Shown: positions 25,055 to 32,980 of the stretch, one piece after another
How the letters are laid out: every line of letters starts with the position of its first letter
Numbering within the stretch: the stretch's first letter is position 1
Assembly (NCBI RefSeq): GCF_002119765.1
Contig: NZ_CP021112.1
Coordinates: 986,501-1,050,500 of the forward strand
DNA from: Pseudorhodoplanes sinuspersici
GTDB lineage: Bacteria; Pseudomonadota; Alphaproteobacteria; Rhizobiales; Xanthobacteraceae
DNA: 64,000 bases
Direction: 5' to 3'
Notes under the pieces: generated by a model
What the model was told of the DNA's origin: nothing
What the model saw: only the letters and a program-made list of their open reading frames with translations
The model's database searches: none
Translations under genes and position numbers: made by a program

Positions 25055-26533
25055 ATGCTTTTTCCCACACTGACTTTTGCATTGTTCTTCATCGCGGTCT
25101 TCACACTCGCTTGGATCCTGCAGCCACATGCCGAGCCGCGCAAAATGCTGCTGCTCGCGGCGAGTTATCTTTTTTACGGTTGGTGGGACTGGCGATTTAT
25201 GGCCCTGCTTGCTGGCAGTTCCGTGGCCAATTACCTGGGTGGACTGCTGCTTGGGCGGACCAAGGAGGATCGCTCGAGGCGCTGGATCGTCGCCGCGATG
25301 GTTGCGGCCAATCTCGCCGTTCTCGGCTTCTTTAAATACTATGGCTTTTTTCTCGATAGCTTAACTGACCTCTTGCTGAAGTTCGGCCTGCAACGTGACA
25401 TGCCGTTTCTGGAAATCATTCTGCCGATTGGCATTTCGTTCTTCACGTTTCAGGGCATCTCCTATGTGGTCGACGTCTATCGCGGTCACGTGAAGCCGGT
25501 ATCCTCACCGATCGACTTGTTTCTCTACATCTCGTTCTTTCCACAGCTTGTCGCGGGTCCGATCGTGCGCGGTTCGGACTTTCTTCCGCAATTGTCAAAG
25601 CCACCGCAACTCACTCGCGTCGTCGCGATCTACGGCTTCATTCTGATTTTGGCCGGAATGCTGAAAAAGACCGTGGTGGCACATTATTTGGCGGTCGACC
25701 TCGTCGATCCGGTGTTCGTCGATCCTACATCCGCAAGCAGCGCCGACCTTGTTGGCGCGCATTATGCGTACGCCATACAGGTCTATTGCGACTTTTCGGG
25801 CTACAGTGACATCGCTATTGGTGTCGCCGCCCTTCTTGGATTTCGCTTCAGAAAGAATTTCGATCGCCCGTTCGCCGCCACCTCGATGCAGCAATTGTGG
25901 CAGCGCTGGCACATCTCGCTGTCAACCTGGTTACGCGACTACCTCTACCGGGCCCTGCGCGGGAAAAAGCGAGAAGCAGGTTGGCGCATGCACCGCAACA
26001 TCTTGCTGACGATGTTGCTTGGTGGTCTCTGGCACGGCGCCAGTTGGACCTTTGTCATCTGGGGCGCCATTCTCGGTGCGGCGCTTGTGATCGAGCGTGT
26101 CGTCAAGGGCCGCTATCATGAATGGCGGGGGCAGATATCTGCGCGCAAGAGCGCGCCTGATGTGCATGTGAGTAGCCGCGCAACTCAATTCGGATTGATC
26201 GCTTCGGCCTTCGTCGGGTGGTTCATGACTTTCCATGTCTTCACACTTGCTGCGATTTTCTTCCGCTCGCCGGACCTGGAAGTTGCGACAAGCTACTTTG
26301 AGCAAATGTTTTCATGGACAGGCAGCGTCCACCTGTTCAGTCCGTTTCTCCTTATCCTGACCGCAGGCTCGGTGGCCGTACAATTTCTGCCGGGCAATAC
26401 TCTGGAGAAGACAGCAGAGAAACTGCGCAACATGCCCGCATCGATACTTGGGCTCCTGTTTGGCGGCGGGCTTGTGCTGATCGAGTTCATCGGCCCCGAA
26501 GGCGTTGCGCCGTTCGTTTATTTTCAGTTCTAA
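25055..26533 (+). CDS. MBOAT O-acyltransferase (AlgI/DltB-like)
   Basis: A multi-pass membrane protein of about 492 residues. An in-frame GTG lies six bases before the chosen ATG. Family marks are the N-terminal repeated helices, YCDFSGYSDIAIGVA, RWHISLSTWLRDYLYRALRG and GGLWHGASWTFVIWG, the last containing the conserved catalytic histidine. It passes an acyl group, usually acetyl, across the inner membrane for transfer to polysaccharide by an SGNH partner. It sits between an SGNH gene and a small membrane protein. The target polymer is unknown. Confidence 0.92.
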   Translation: MLFPTLTFALFFIAVFTLAWILQPHAEPRKMLLLAASYLFYGWWDWRFMALLAGSSVANYLGGLLLGRTKEDRSRRWIVAAMVAANLAVLGFFKYYGFFLDSLTDLLLKFGLQRDMPFLEIILPIGISFFTFQGISYVVDVYRGHVKPVSSPIDLFLYISFFPQLVAGPIVRGSDFLPQLSKPPQLTRVVAIYGFILILAGMLKKTVVAHYLAVDLVDPVFVDPTSASSADLVGAHYAYAIQVYCDFSGYSDIAIGVAALLGFRFRKNFDRPFAATSMQQLWQRWHISLSTWLRDYLYRALRGKKREAGWRMHRNILLTMLLGGLWHGASWTFVIWGAILGAALVIERVVKGRYHEWRGQISARKSAPDVHVSSRATQFGLIASAFVGWFMTFHVFTLAAIFFRSPDLEVATSYFEQMFSWTGSVHLFSPFLLILTAGSVAVQFLPGNTLEKTAEKLRNMPASILGLLFGGGLVLIEFIGPEGVAPFVYFQF

Positions 26534-26554
26534 GTCACGTGATGGATAAATCCC

Positions 26555-26884
26555 ATGCTTGATAGACCTTCCAGATATCGATCACCCGCACGCCGCCTAT
26601 GGCACATCCGTTACTTCCGTCGCCGACCAGAAGCCAAAACGTCAGATACCAGCACAAACGTCCGAGCCAGCTGTTTCGCCATGCTGATCGCATTCGTGCT
26701 GATGGCGCTTTTCAATTCCAGCGACTTGCGCAGCTTCACCCGCGACCTGCCGGGCAATTGGTTAACTGATCAATTGGTGGCGTACTCCGATCAATGGCAC
26801 GAGCTGATGCTTGCGTTGGGGCCAGCGCACGCCCAGCCGGCAGTGCGCGACGTGTTTGATGATATCCACGAGCTGCGCTGGTAA
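26555..26884 (+). CDS. Small single-pass membrane protein of the acylation cluster
   Basis: A 109-residue protein with an arginine-rich cytoplasmic N-terminus, one membrane helix (ASCFAMLIAFVLMALFN) and a short periplasmic tail (LRSFTRDLPGNWLTDQLVAY). The tail resembles the N-terminal stalk of membrane-anchored DUF459/SGNH proteins, but here it ends before any hydrolase domain. Its stop overlaps the next ATG (TAATG). It may anchor or assist the SGNH enzyme, or be a truncated second copy. Confidence 0.65.
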   Translation: MLDRPSRYRSPARRLWHIRYFRRRPEAKTSDTSTNVRASCFAMLIAFVLMALFNSSDLRSFTRDLPGNWLTDQLVAYSDQWHELMLALGPAHAQPAVRDVFDDIHELRW

Positions 26885-27474
26885 TGCACAACCCAGGCAA
26901 TGCCATCATTGTGCATGGCACTTGCGACCGAACTGAATATTTCAGTCCGGATCATCCGGCACTGTCGAATAGCCACTGGCTGCCTTGGATTCAAAAGCAA
27001 CTGCTGATCAAAGGAATTGCCACACAAACGCCCGAGATGCCCAAAGCATATGATCCAGTCTATACGGTCTGGAAGCGGGAGCTGGAACGGTTTGATACCG
27101 ACGCCACGACACTTCTGATCGGCTATAGCTGTGGCGCCGGCTTTTTACTGCGTTGGCTGAGTGAGAATGCCATTCGGGCCGCAAGGCTCATCCTTGTTGC
27201 CCCATGGCTTGATCCAGATAAGACACACACTCGCGGCTTCTTCGACTTTGAGATCGACCCCAGGCTGGACGCGCGCGTGAATGATATCCAGCTTCTGGTT
27301 TCGAACGACGACCATCCTTCGATACTGAAATCTGTCGGGCAGGTCGTTGACGCGCTTCCGCATATTGGAGTGCACCGGTTTGATCGGCTGGGCCATTTCA
27401 CCTCAAAGGATTTGGACTCGACCGCTTTCCCACAATTGCGCGCTATCGCGCTGGATGAAACCGAGGCGGAATGA
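26884..27474 (+). CDS. RBBP9/YdeN-type serine hydrolase
   Basis: A 196-residue compact alpha/beta hydrolase. The nucleophile elbow is GYSCGAG (Ser82), the early strand carries AIIVHGTCD, and the last catalytic histidine is in DRLGHFTSKD. No signal peptide is present, so it is cytoplasmic. It is translationally coupled to the small membrane protein. Members hydrolyse small esters or act as binding proteins; a link to surface acylation is contextual only. Confidence 0.82.
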   Translation: MHNPGNAIIVHGTCDRTEYFSPDHPALSNSHWLPWIQKQLLIKGIATQTPEMPKAYDPVYTVWKRELERFDTDATTLLIGYSCGAGFLLRWLSENAIRAARLILVAPWLDPDKTHTRGFFDFEIDPRLDARVNDIQLLVSNDDHPSILKSVGQVVDALPHIGVHRFDRLGHFTSKDLDSTAFPQLRAIALDETEAE

Positions 27475-27485
27475 AGATTAGAGGA

Positions 27486-27995
27486 CTAAAATACTTCGCC
27501 CGGATATGCGCCCCAAAGTCTCGTCTGGCGGATGTACCCCCTCCTCCCCTTGGCTTTCACCTTGCACCATTTTCCATCGCATCCGACGACGCGAACCAGC
27601 ACCTTCGACTGCACGATCGCGACAGTCGAGGCGTTCTCCGCAGCATCAGAGCGTATCGCAACAGGGTTAGCGCCTGACCATGGGGCGACGAGCGCCGTTC
27701 TGTTGCCGGAAAGCAACGATCCGACTATCCAGCCCTCTTCGCCACCCCAGTCGCGGATTCGCCGCCAATTCCCAAACTCCGCAATTATTTCCACCGGAAG
27801 ACCACGTCGAACAAATGTCCACTTGAGAGGGTAGCTGACGCCTGGTCCCACGCGCACGTTTGCAGGTTTGGACTTGACCGAGACGAATCGAGGAATCGGC
27901 AAACTGGTCGTTCTTCCAACATCCGACGCAAATGTGTTGCCAGCGAGCAAGCCTACAGCAATGATTGGAGCGGAAATGATCATGCGGCGCATCAT
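27486..27995 (-). CDS. Exported protein with two SH3-like domains
   Basis: About 169 residues. A signal peptide (MIISAPIIAVGLLAGNTFAS) is followed by one SH3-like repeat (FVSVKSKPANVRVGPGVSYP, EEGWIVGSLLSG) and a second (AIVQSKVLVRVVGCDGKWCK). Such domains bind peptidoglycan or envelope components. The frame extends to 28028; several ATGs cluster near 27986-27995 and the start is uncertain. It is convergent with the hydrolase, with 11 bases between. Confidence 0.78.
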   Translation of the reverse strand: MMRRMIISAPIIAVGLLAGNTFASDVGRTTSLPIPRFVSVKSKPANVRVGPGVSYPLKWTFVRRGLPVEIIAEFGNWRRIRDWGGEEGWIVGSLLSGNRTALVAPWSGANPVAIRSDAAENASTVAIVQSKVLVRVVGCDGKWCKVKAKGRRGYIRQTRLWGAYPGEVF

Positions 27996-28028
27996 TCGAT
28001 AGCGTGTACTCCAGATTTCGTAGCACAT

Positions 28029-28590
28029 AAAGAACTGGCAGGAGCTTACTGACAGCTACCGACGATCGCCCTCCCTGCAATGACAGCAATCCGAAAGAGC
28101 GGTTAGCTAGCGCCTTCTGCGATAAGGCGAAATACGCGATTCGCGCTTGGTAGCGTGCCCTACATGGCAACAAGGACTGTTACATGCCAGTACACCGTTA
28201 TTTTGCATCGTATTAAGGCGTTTCCCGTCTCCTCTTCATCATTTCTAATTTTGTTCCCGCGGCGCGGCGCTGCCCGCGCAGTCGGAGGGGATGAGCAAGA
28301 AGTTGTAGTGGGCGCTCGTGCCACCCCATCGCCGTAGATGTCGATCGGACGGCGCGAGATCGGGAAAGGCCCGCAATCACGCACAGGCTTCGATCAAAAT
28401 ATCGGACACTTCGAGCGACAGTCTATAATATTTTATCGCGCACATTTTTTGTCGCAGTCCACCAAGCTGCGCCATCGGTGACGCTATGCGTCCCGGCGAA
28501 GGTCCAGCGGTGAACGCCAATCGCCTGTCAGGAAAACTGACTGCCGACGTCGAAGCCGCCGACATCGCCGCTGAGGGTCAATCCGTTAAT
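28029..28590. other. Gene-free region carrying a gene fragment
   Basis: No intact gene is supported. The right-hand part holds an outer-membrane-protein fragment (28479-28588); the rest shows no recognisable coding or RNA feature. Confidence 0.6.
28479..28588 (-). pseudogene. Internal fragment of an outer-membrane protein gene
   Basis: About 108 bases align without gaps, at close to 88% identity, to the coding region 42514-42622 of the outer-membrane protein at 42.4 kb. The minus-strand peptide is LTLSGDVGGFDVGSQFS, a TGA stop, then QAIGVHRWTFAGTHSVT, against SWQAIGAYRWTFAKTHNVT in the intact protein. The tryptophan codon has become a stop. Homology ends at both sides, right up to the HdeA gene stop. 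Confidence 0.8.
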
Positions 28591-28950
28591 TTAGTCTGGC
28601 TTCATCTTGATCCCGAGCTTGGCCCGCATGTCCTTGAACACCACAGCAATCGCCTCGATGATCCGTTTGTCCGGATTGGCCTTGCAGTACATGATGACTT
28701 CGTGCTCGGCCTCTTTTGCTCTCTTGATGTTCAGCAAGTGCTTGTGGGCGAGACCATTGTACCAACCGCTATACCAGGTGGTGAGCATGTCTGCATCTTG
28801 CTGCCACGTGCCGGCCAGTTGCGCGCACGTCAATTTCTGAACGTCCAAATACCCGTCGGCATCGGCATAGGCACTGAGGTCGGTCTGTGCGCGCGCCGGC
28901 TGTATGGATGTGAACCCGAGGATTGCTGCGATGATCAGTGCTCCGCGCAT
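28591..28950 (-). CDS. HdeA-family acid-stress periplasmic protein
   Basis: A 119-residue secreted protein. ATG 28950 is chosen because the signal peptide RGALIIAAILGFTSIQPARA follows. The mature domain contains YLDVQKLTCAQLAG and EVIMYCKANPDKR, with Cys42 and Cys89 placed to form the single disulfide of HdeA/HdeB. Family members protect periplasmic proteins at low pH. It has its own promoter region, since a strong hairpin separates it from the DUF1254 gene upstream. Confidence 0.8.
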   Translation of the reverse strand: MRGALIIAAILGFTSIQPARAQTDLSAYADADGYLDVQKLTCAQLAGTWQQDADMLTTWYSGWYNGLAHKHLLNIKRAKEAEHEVIMYCKANPDKRIIEAIAVVFKDMRAKLGIKMKPD

Positions 28951-28987
28951 AGTCGTCCCCCAATATCGTCTTTGAATTTGGCAAGGA

Positions 28988-29039
28988 AAAAATAAATCAG
29001 GTCGAGCCCATGCCGGCCCGCAAAGACCGGCATGGGTTC
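28988..29039 (-). terminator. Strong intrinsic terminator after DUF1254 copy 1
   Basis: A 13-bp stem with one mismatch (29004-29016 with 29027-29039, core CCCATGCCGG/CCGGCATGGG) and a 10-base loop. On the minus strand it is followed by TTTATTTTTT. It closes the transcript of the gene ending at 29046. Confidence 0.8.
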
Positions 29040-29045
29040 GCTCAC

Positions 29046-30476
29046 TCAAGAGACTTTCTTGGCCGCAGGAATCGTCCACGTGCCATTAATGATCGATGGG
29101 TCCGTCTCGGTCGGCCAATACATCCGCAACATCAGAATGAAATCGCCGGGAGGTGCCGGGAGCCAGTTTGATTCCTTGTCTTTGCCGGGCGAGTCTTTCT
29201 GGATGTAGAGATCGGTCGAGCCATCCGGATTGGTCTGCAAATCTTGCCGCGGGCTGATCGAGTAGCGATTGAGCGGATTGTTCACGAAGAAATACTGGCT
29301 GTCATACATCGTCAGCGACCAGAACCCTTCGACCGGCGGCAAATGGCCTTTGGGGAATCGCATGACATACTTGTTTGCCCCATTGTATTTGCCGCCATCT
29401 GCATCGACTTTCGAGGTCGGGTAGACCGCATCCTGCGGGCGATTTGCGCCGAGCCCGATTGCAGTCACGAGCGCCCGCATCAGGTAGTCGGTCCCGTAGA
29501 TACCCGTCTTCGTGGTGAAGGCCCAGCCGTTCTCGTCCTTGATCGCCTTGTTGATCTTGAACTGGAGCATGATCCTGTCGACTGCGACTTCGGGGACGCG
29601 CTTCAGGAAATCCGCCTTGAGCTTACTCGGATCGAAGTCCTGTCCAGGAACTATGCCGATGCGCGCGAATTTGGCGAGTTGTGGAGCATCCGCTGTGGAA
29701 GGCGGATTCGTCTTCATCAATTGGCTGAGCAGCGTGAAGTACGACACAGCATCCATGCGATTGACCTGTTCGCGGACGGCCGTCTTCATATCGATCGATG
29801 GGTCGACTTTGCCCGGAGGCGGCGTATAGGGCTTGCCGTAGGCGCTCAGCGGTGTGAGCTTGCACTCGTCCTGCAGCTTATGCACGGCTGCGTAGTCCTC
29901 CGGCGTGCCCGTGCAGTAAATGCGACCGAGCAGCCAGACGATGTTGGTCGGTGACTTATATTCCTTGACGCCGTCCGGCAACTTGCCGTTCCAGCCCGGC
30001 CCGGTGATCGCATAGGTCTGCGCCCCAGTCCCGGTCGTGCGCTTGCCTGGGGCCTGAAACACCGTCGTCCAGCCGTCCAGCATCGGCATCAGGAAGTAGC
30101 GTCCTTGCATGTCCGGAGTGCTGAACACCCACGGCTCCTGGCTGACATCGAAGAACGCCGTCGTATAAAGCGTATCGGCATTGGGCGCTGTGACGTCCCG
30201 GAACGAAGCGTTAGGATATTGGCGCAGCTTGATGAGCTGACCCATAGGGGCCCGCGTTCCCTCAGGCGCGGCAACATTGGTGATGACCCGCCGGGTCATT
30301 TCCATGGTCACAAGCGGATAGCCAAAGATGTAGGCGTCAGTCGCGAGCCAAAAATCCTCCAGGCCTTCGCCGATGCCGAGGAAGGAGCCGTGCTGAGCCA
30401 GGGCTGAACGGCTCATTGCCGCTCCCGTGAGTAGACTTATTCCGCCAAATGCGGCGGACCGGCGGGTAATCTTCAT
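29046..30476 (-). CDS. DUF1254/DUF1214 exported protein, copy 1
   Basis: A 476-residue protein. The N-terminus TRRSAAFGGISLLTGAAMSR followed by SALAQ looks like a Tat or Sec signal. The DUF1254 domain spans about residues 45-170 (IFGYPLVTMEMTRRV, TAPNADTLYTTAFFDVSQEP) and DUF1214 about 345-455 (LPPVEGFWSLTMYD, YSISPRQDL, KDSPGKDKESNWLPAP). The biochemical role of this family is unclear. It is more distant from copies 2 and 3 than they are from each other. It follows an outer-membrane protein gene on the same strand by 54 bases. Confidence 0.88.
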   Translation of the reverse strand: MKITRRSAAFGGISLLTGAAMSRSALAQHGSFLGIGEGLEDFWLATDAYIFGYPLVTMEMTRRVITNVAAPEGTRAPMGQLIKLRQYPNASFRDVTAPNADTLYTTAFFDVSQEPWVFSTPDMQGRYFLMPMLDGWTTVFQAPGKRTTGTGAQTYAITGPGWNGKLPDGVKEYKSPTNIVWLLGRIYCTGTPEDYAAVHKLQDECKLTPLSAYGKPYTPPPGKVDPSIDMKTAVREQVNRMDAVSYFTLLSQLMKTNPPSTADAPQLAKFARIGIVPGQDFDPSKLKADFLKRVPEVAVDRIMLQFKINKAIKDENGWAFTTKTGIYGTDYLMRALVTAIGLGANRPQDAVYPTSKVDADGGKYNGANKYVMRFPKGHLPPVEGFWSLTMYDSQYFFVNNPLNRYSISPRQDLQTNPDGSTDLYIQKDSPGKDKESNWLPAPPGDFILMLRMYWPTETDPSIINGTWTIPAAKKVS

Positions 30477-30530
30477 TTGAGCCTCCTCAGTTTTGATGCA
30501 CTCACAAGCGATTCCGCGACTATGCCGAGA

Positions 30531-31445
30531 TCAGAAACGCGCCGTCACACCAATGACCGGCCCATGGGTCAGCATGTCGTATTCATAAAGTGTACTTCCG
30601 GCGCCTTTCTCGAAATCGACGTAAAGAGCACGATAGCCAAGCATAGCGCTCCAGATGGCGTGCTGAGTGCGGGCGAAATCCCAGTTGAGATAACCCATGG
30701 CCTGCCAGGAGATCTTGCTTCCGGCACCGAACCCGCCAACGTCGCCACGCAACACCAGTTCGGTGTGAGGCGAGAAGTGATGGCGCAGGCGCAAGCCAAC
30801 CAGCGGATCGAACCAGGTCACGTCACCGGAATTAGCAAAGGCGCGCCCGCCACTGACGGTCAGATCGCCAATATTCAGGCCGGCGGATAACGCCAGACTC
30901 GCCTCCGCATTTTGCCACCAGAAACGCCCACCGCCGTAAAGATCGATCGACGTTTGCGCGCCCGGTGTTGCACCGCGCCACTGAAACAGTTCGTATGCAA
31001 GGGCTGCTTCCGCAATGAACATCTCGAACTGGACCGACATTGACGCCGCCAACGTCCCGCCGACCCGGGGGTGCACGCTGCGTGCGCGGGCGCCGCTGTC
31101 GGAGGCGCCCACCTTCATGTAGACGAGATCGGTCATGACGGAGAACGGCCCCTTGCGCGCCTCGAAAGCGCCCATCAGGCCGAATAGTTCTTTTGGAATC
31201 TTCCGGTGCAGCAGGTCGATGAAGTCGGCATCGACATCGGCGGTACGCCCCTTGACGGTCGTAGAACCGTTGATCGACGGCAACCACGCGTAAGGCATGA
31301 TGGTGTACGTCCAGATGGACGGTTCGGGTGGCGGCGGCGCTTTGAACACCGGCGCAGGCATATCCGCCGCGAAGGACAGCGAACTGCAACAGAATATCAG
31401 GGCCGCACAAGCTGCGGCCTTTCCCAGGCTTGGATTAATGGTCAT
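30531..31445 (-). CDS. Outer-membrane beta-barrel protein (family paralogue A)
   Basis: About 304 residues from ATG 31445, chosen for its AGGGG ribosome site; the frame extends 21 bases further. A signal peptide ends at SSLSFA. A proline-rich linker (PVFKAPPPPEPS) leads into a barrel of alternating strands (GLRLRHHFSPHTELVLRGDV, GYRALYVDF) ending in GVTARF, a typical barrel-insertion signal with a terminal phenylalanine. It is homologous to the protein at 42.4 kb. It lies between two DUF1254 genes and is probably co-transcribed with them. Confidence 0.8.
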   Translation of the reverse strand: MTINPSLGKAAACAALIFCCSSLSFAADMPAPVFKAPPPPEPSIWTYTIMPYAWLPSINGSTTVKGRTADVDADFIDLLHRKIPKELFGLMGAFEARKGPFSVMTDLVYMKVGASDSGARARSVHPRVGGTLAASMSVQFEMFIAEAALAYELFQWRGATPGAQTSIDLYGGGRFWWQNAEASLALSAGLNIGDLTVSGGRAFANSGDVTWFDPLVGLRLRHHFSPHTELVLRGDVGGFGAGSKISWQAMGYLNWDFARTQHAIWSAMLGYRALYVDFEKGAGSTLYEYDMLTHGPVIGVTARF

Positions 31446-31491
31446 GGTCCCCTTTTTCATGCCCATGGCAGCGTCGAAGTCCTATCGTCTG

Positions 31492-32922
31492 TCAAACCCG
31501 CTTGACGCCGGGCGGCTGCCACGTCCCATTGCCGACCGGCAGAATTGAAGGCGCTTCTGTTTTCGGCCAGTAGAGCCGCATGGCCGTGTAAATCGGGCCG
31601 TTGGGCGCCGGCAGCCAGTTCGATTCCTTGTCCGCGCCTGGCGACTTGTGCTGGATGTAGAGCGTCAGCGAACCGTCCGCGTTCTTCTTCATGGTCGGGA
31701 GCATCGGCGAATTGATCAGATAGCGGTTGATCGGATTCTCGATCAAAAGCTGCGTCTTGCCATCGTACATCGTCACCGACCAGAAGGCGTTGACCGGCGG
31801 CAATTGGCCGGCCGGGAAGGTCAGCGTGTAGTTGTGCTGGCTGCCGTCGAGCGGCTTGCCTTCCGAATCGAACTTTCCGAGCGGATAGGTCGCTTCCACA
31901 GAATCGTTTCCATAGATGCCCGCCTTGGCGCCTGCGGCGCGTTTCAGCCAGTCGCCATTGAAGAATGCGGCATCGCCAAAAAGAGAGCTGATCCGCCATC
32001 CGTTGGCCGACACGCCGGCCTTGTCGACGGCCTCGCCGATCTTTCTCTCTCCTTGCCTCATTCCGATGAGGATTTCCGCCTTATGCTCAAGCGGGAGATC
32101 CTTGAAGCTGAAGGTCTTTCCAGCCCCGACGCCAATGCGCGCAAGCTTCGCGCGGATATCCTTCTCGTTCTCGAGCGCCGGCGCGAATTGCAAGCAGAAA
32201 TCGAGGTACTCGAAGAAGTTTGTCTTCACGAGTTCCTTGTCGATCTTCGGAAAATTCACAACCGGCGAAACAGGCGGCGCCGACTGCTTCAGATAGGCGG
32301 AAAGCGGCTGTGCCTTGTAGCCAGCTTGCACCTTCATCACGCTGTTGATGTCGCCCGGATTGAAAAGCTGGGTGCGGTAGAGGGCGAGCGAGAACTGCGT
32401 GCCCGATTGGAACACCTTCTTGATTCCAGCCGGAGTTGCGCCCTTCCACTCCGGTCCGACAACCATATAGTCGCCAGCATCGCTTCCGGTCGCGCGGCTG
32501 CCGATATAGCCATAGTTGTTGGTATTGCCGTCGATAAGCTGAACGGAGTAGTAGCGCTTGGATTCCACCACCGGCACCGAAAGCACCATCGGCTCCGCCC
32601 TCAGGTCCATCCATACAACCGAATAGGGCGTGTCGCTGTTCGGCGAAATGACGGCAGTGTCTTTATAAGTAAAGACGTGGGATTCGTTTTTGATCTGATT
32701 GAACGGCGCTTTGAATTGCCCCGAGCTGCGATCGACGGCGTATTCGTACATGATGCCGTAGTTCATCACGATCGGCAGGCCGTAGATGAATCCGGCTTCT
32801 GCGATGTCCTTGGCCTCGATGATGCCAGGGTAGCTTTGCGCCATCAGGAGGCTTGGCCTCGCAATTGCGGCACCGGCCACGACCGCCGCGGTGGAGCGAA
32901 GTAAATCTCGCTTCGTCAACAT
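31492..32922 (-). CDS. DUF1254/DUF1214 exported protein, copy 2
   Basis: 476 residues, with ATG behind AAGGAG. The N-terminus MLTKRDLLRSTAAVVAGAAI is a signal. The DUF1254 part includes AGFIYGLPIVMNYGIMYEYA and ISPNSDTPYSVVWMDLRAEP; the DUF1214 part includes LPPVNAFWSVTMYDGKTQL and SPGADKESNWLPAP. It is closely similar to copy 3 along its length, including the 58-base region between the two genes, showing a recent tandem duplication. Confidence 0.88.
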   Translation of the reverse strand: MLTKRDLLRSTAAVVAGAAIARPSLLMAQSYPGIIEAKDIAEAGFIYGLPIVMNYGIMYEYAVDRSSGQFKAPFNQIKNESHVFTYKDTAVISPNSDTPYSVVWMDLRAEPMVLSVPVVESKRYYSVQLIDGNTNNYGYIGSRATGSDAGDYMVVGPEWKGATPAGIKKVFQSGTQFSLALYRTQLFNPGDINSVMKVQAGYKAQPLSAYLKQSAPPVSPVVNFPKIDKELVKTNFFEYLDFCLQFAPALENEKDIRAKLARIGVGAGKTFSFKDLPLEHKAEILIGMRQGERKIGEAVDKAGVSANGWRISSLFGDAAFFNGDWLKRAAGAKAGIYGNDSVEATYPLGKFDSEGKPLDGSQHNYTLTFPAGQLPPVNAFWSVTMYDGKTQLLIENPINRYLINSPMLPTMKKNADGSLTLYIQHKSPGADKESNWLPAPNGPIYTAMRLYWPKTEAPSILPVGNGTWQPPGVKRV

Positions 32923-32940
32923 GCGCCTACTCCTTAACTA

Positions 32941-32980
32941 CACGATTGAGTTATCGAATCGATCTGCATTCGGAATTCTG
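32941..32980. repeat. Duplicated intergenic element before DUF1254 copy 2
   Basis: The stretch with CGATTGAGTTATCGA followed by CGATCTGCATTCGGA recurs almost unchanged at 34443-34474 before copy 3. It contains the inverted repeat CGAT-TGAGTT-ATCG about 25 bases upstream of each start and may be a kept promoter or operator. Confidence 0.5.

Noticed and set aside
28320-28345. DIYGDG peptide similar to DIYGGG of the outer-membrane family
   Set aside because: It lies on the wrong side of the 28479-28588 fragment for a collinear gene, so it was not joined to the pseudogene.
31648-32904. 418-codon plus-strand frame, and a similar one at 33293-34405
   Set aside because: Both are mirror shadows of the DUF1254 genes; their similarity to each other only reflects the gene duplication.
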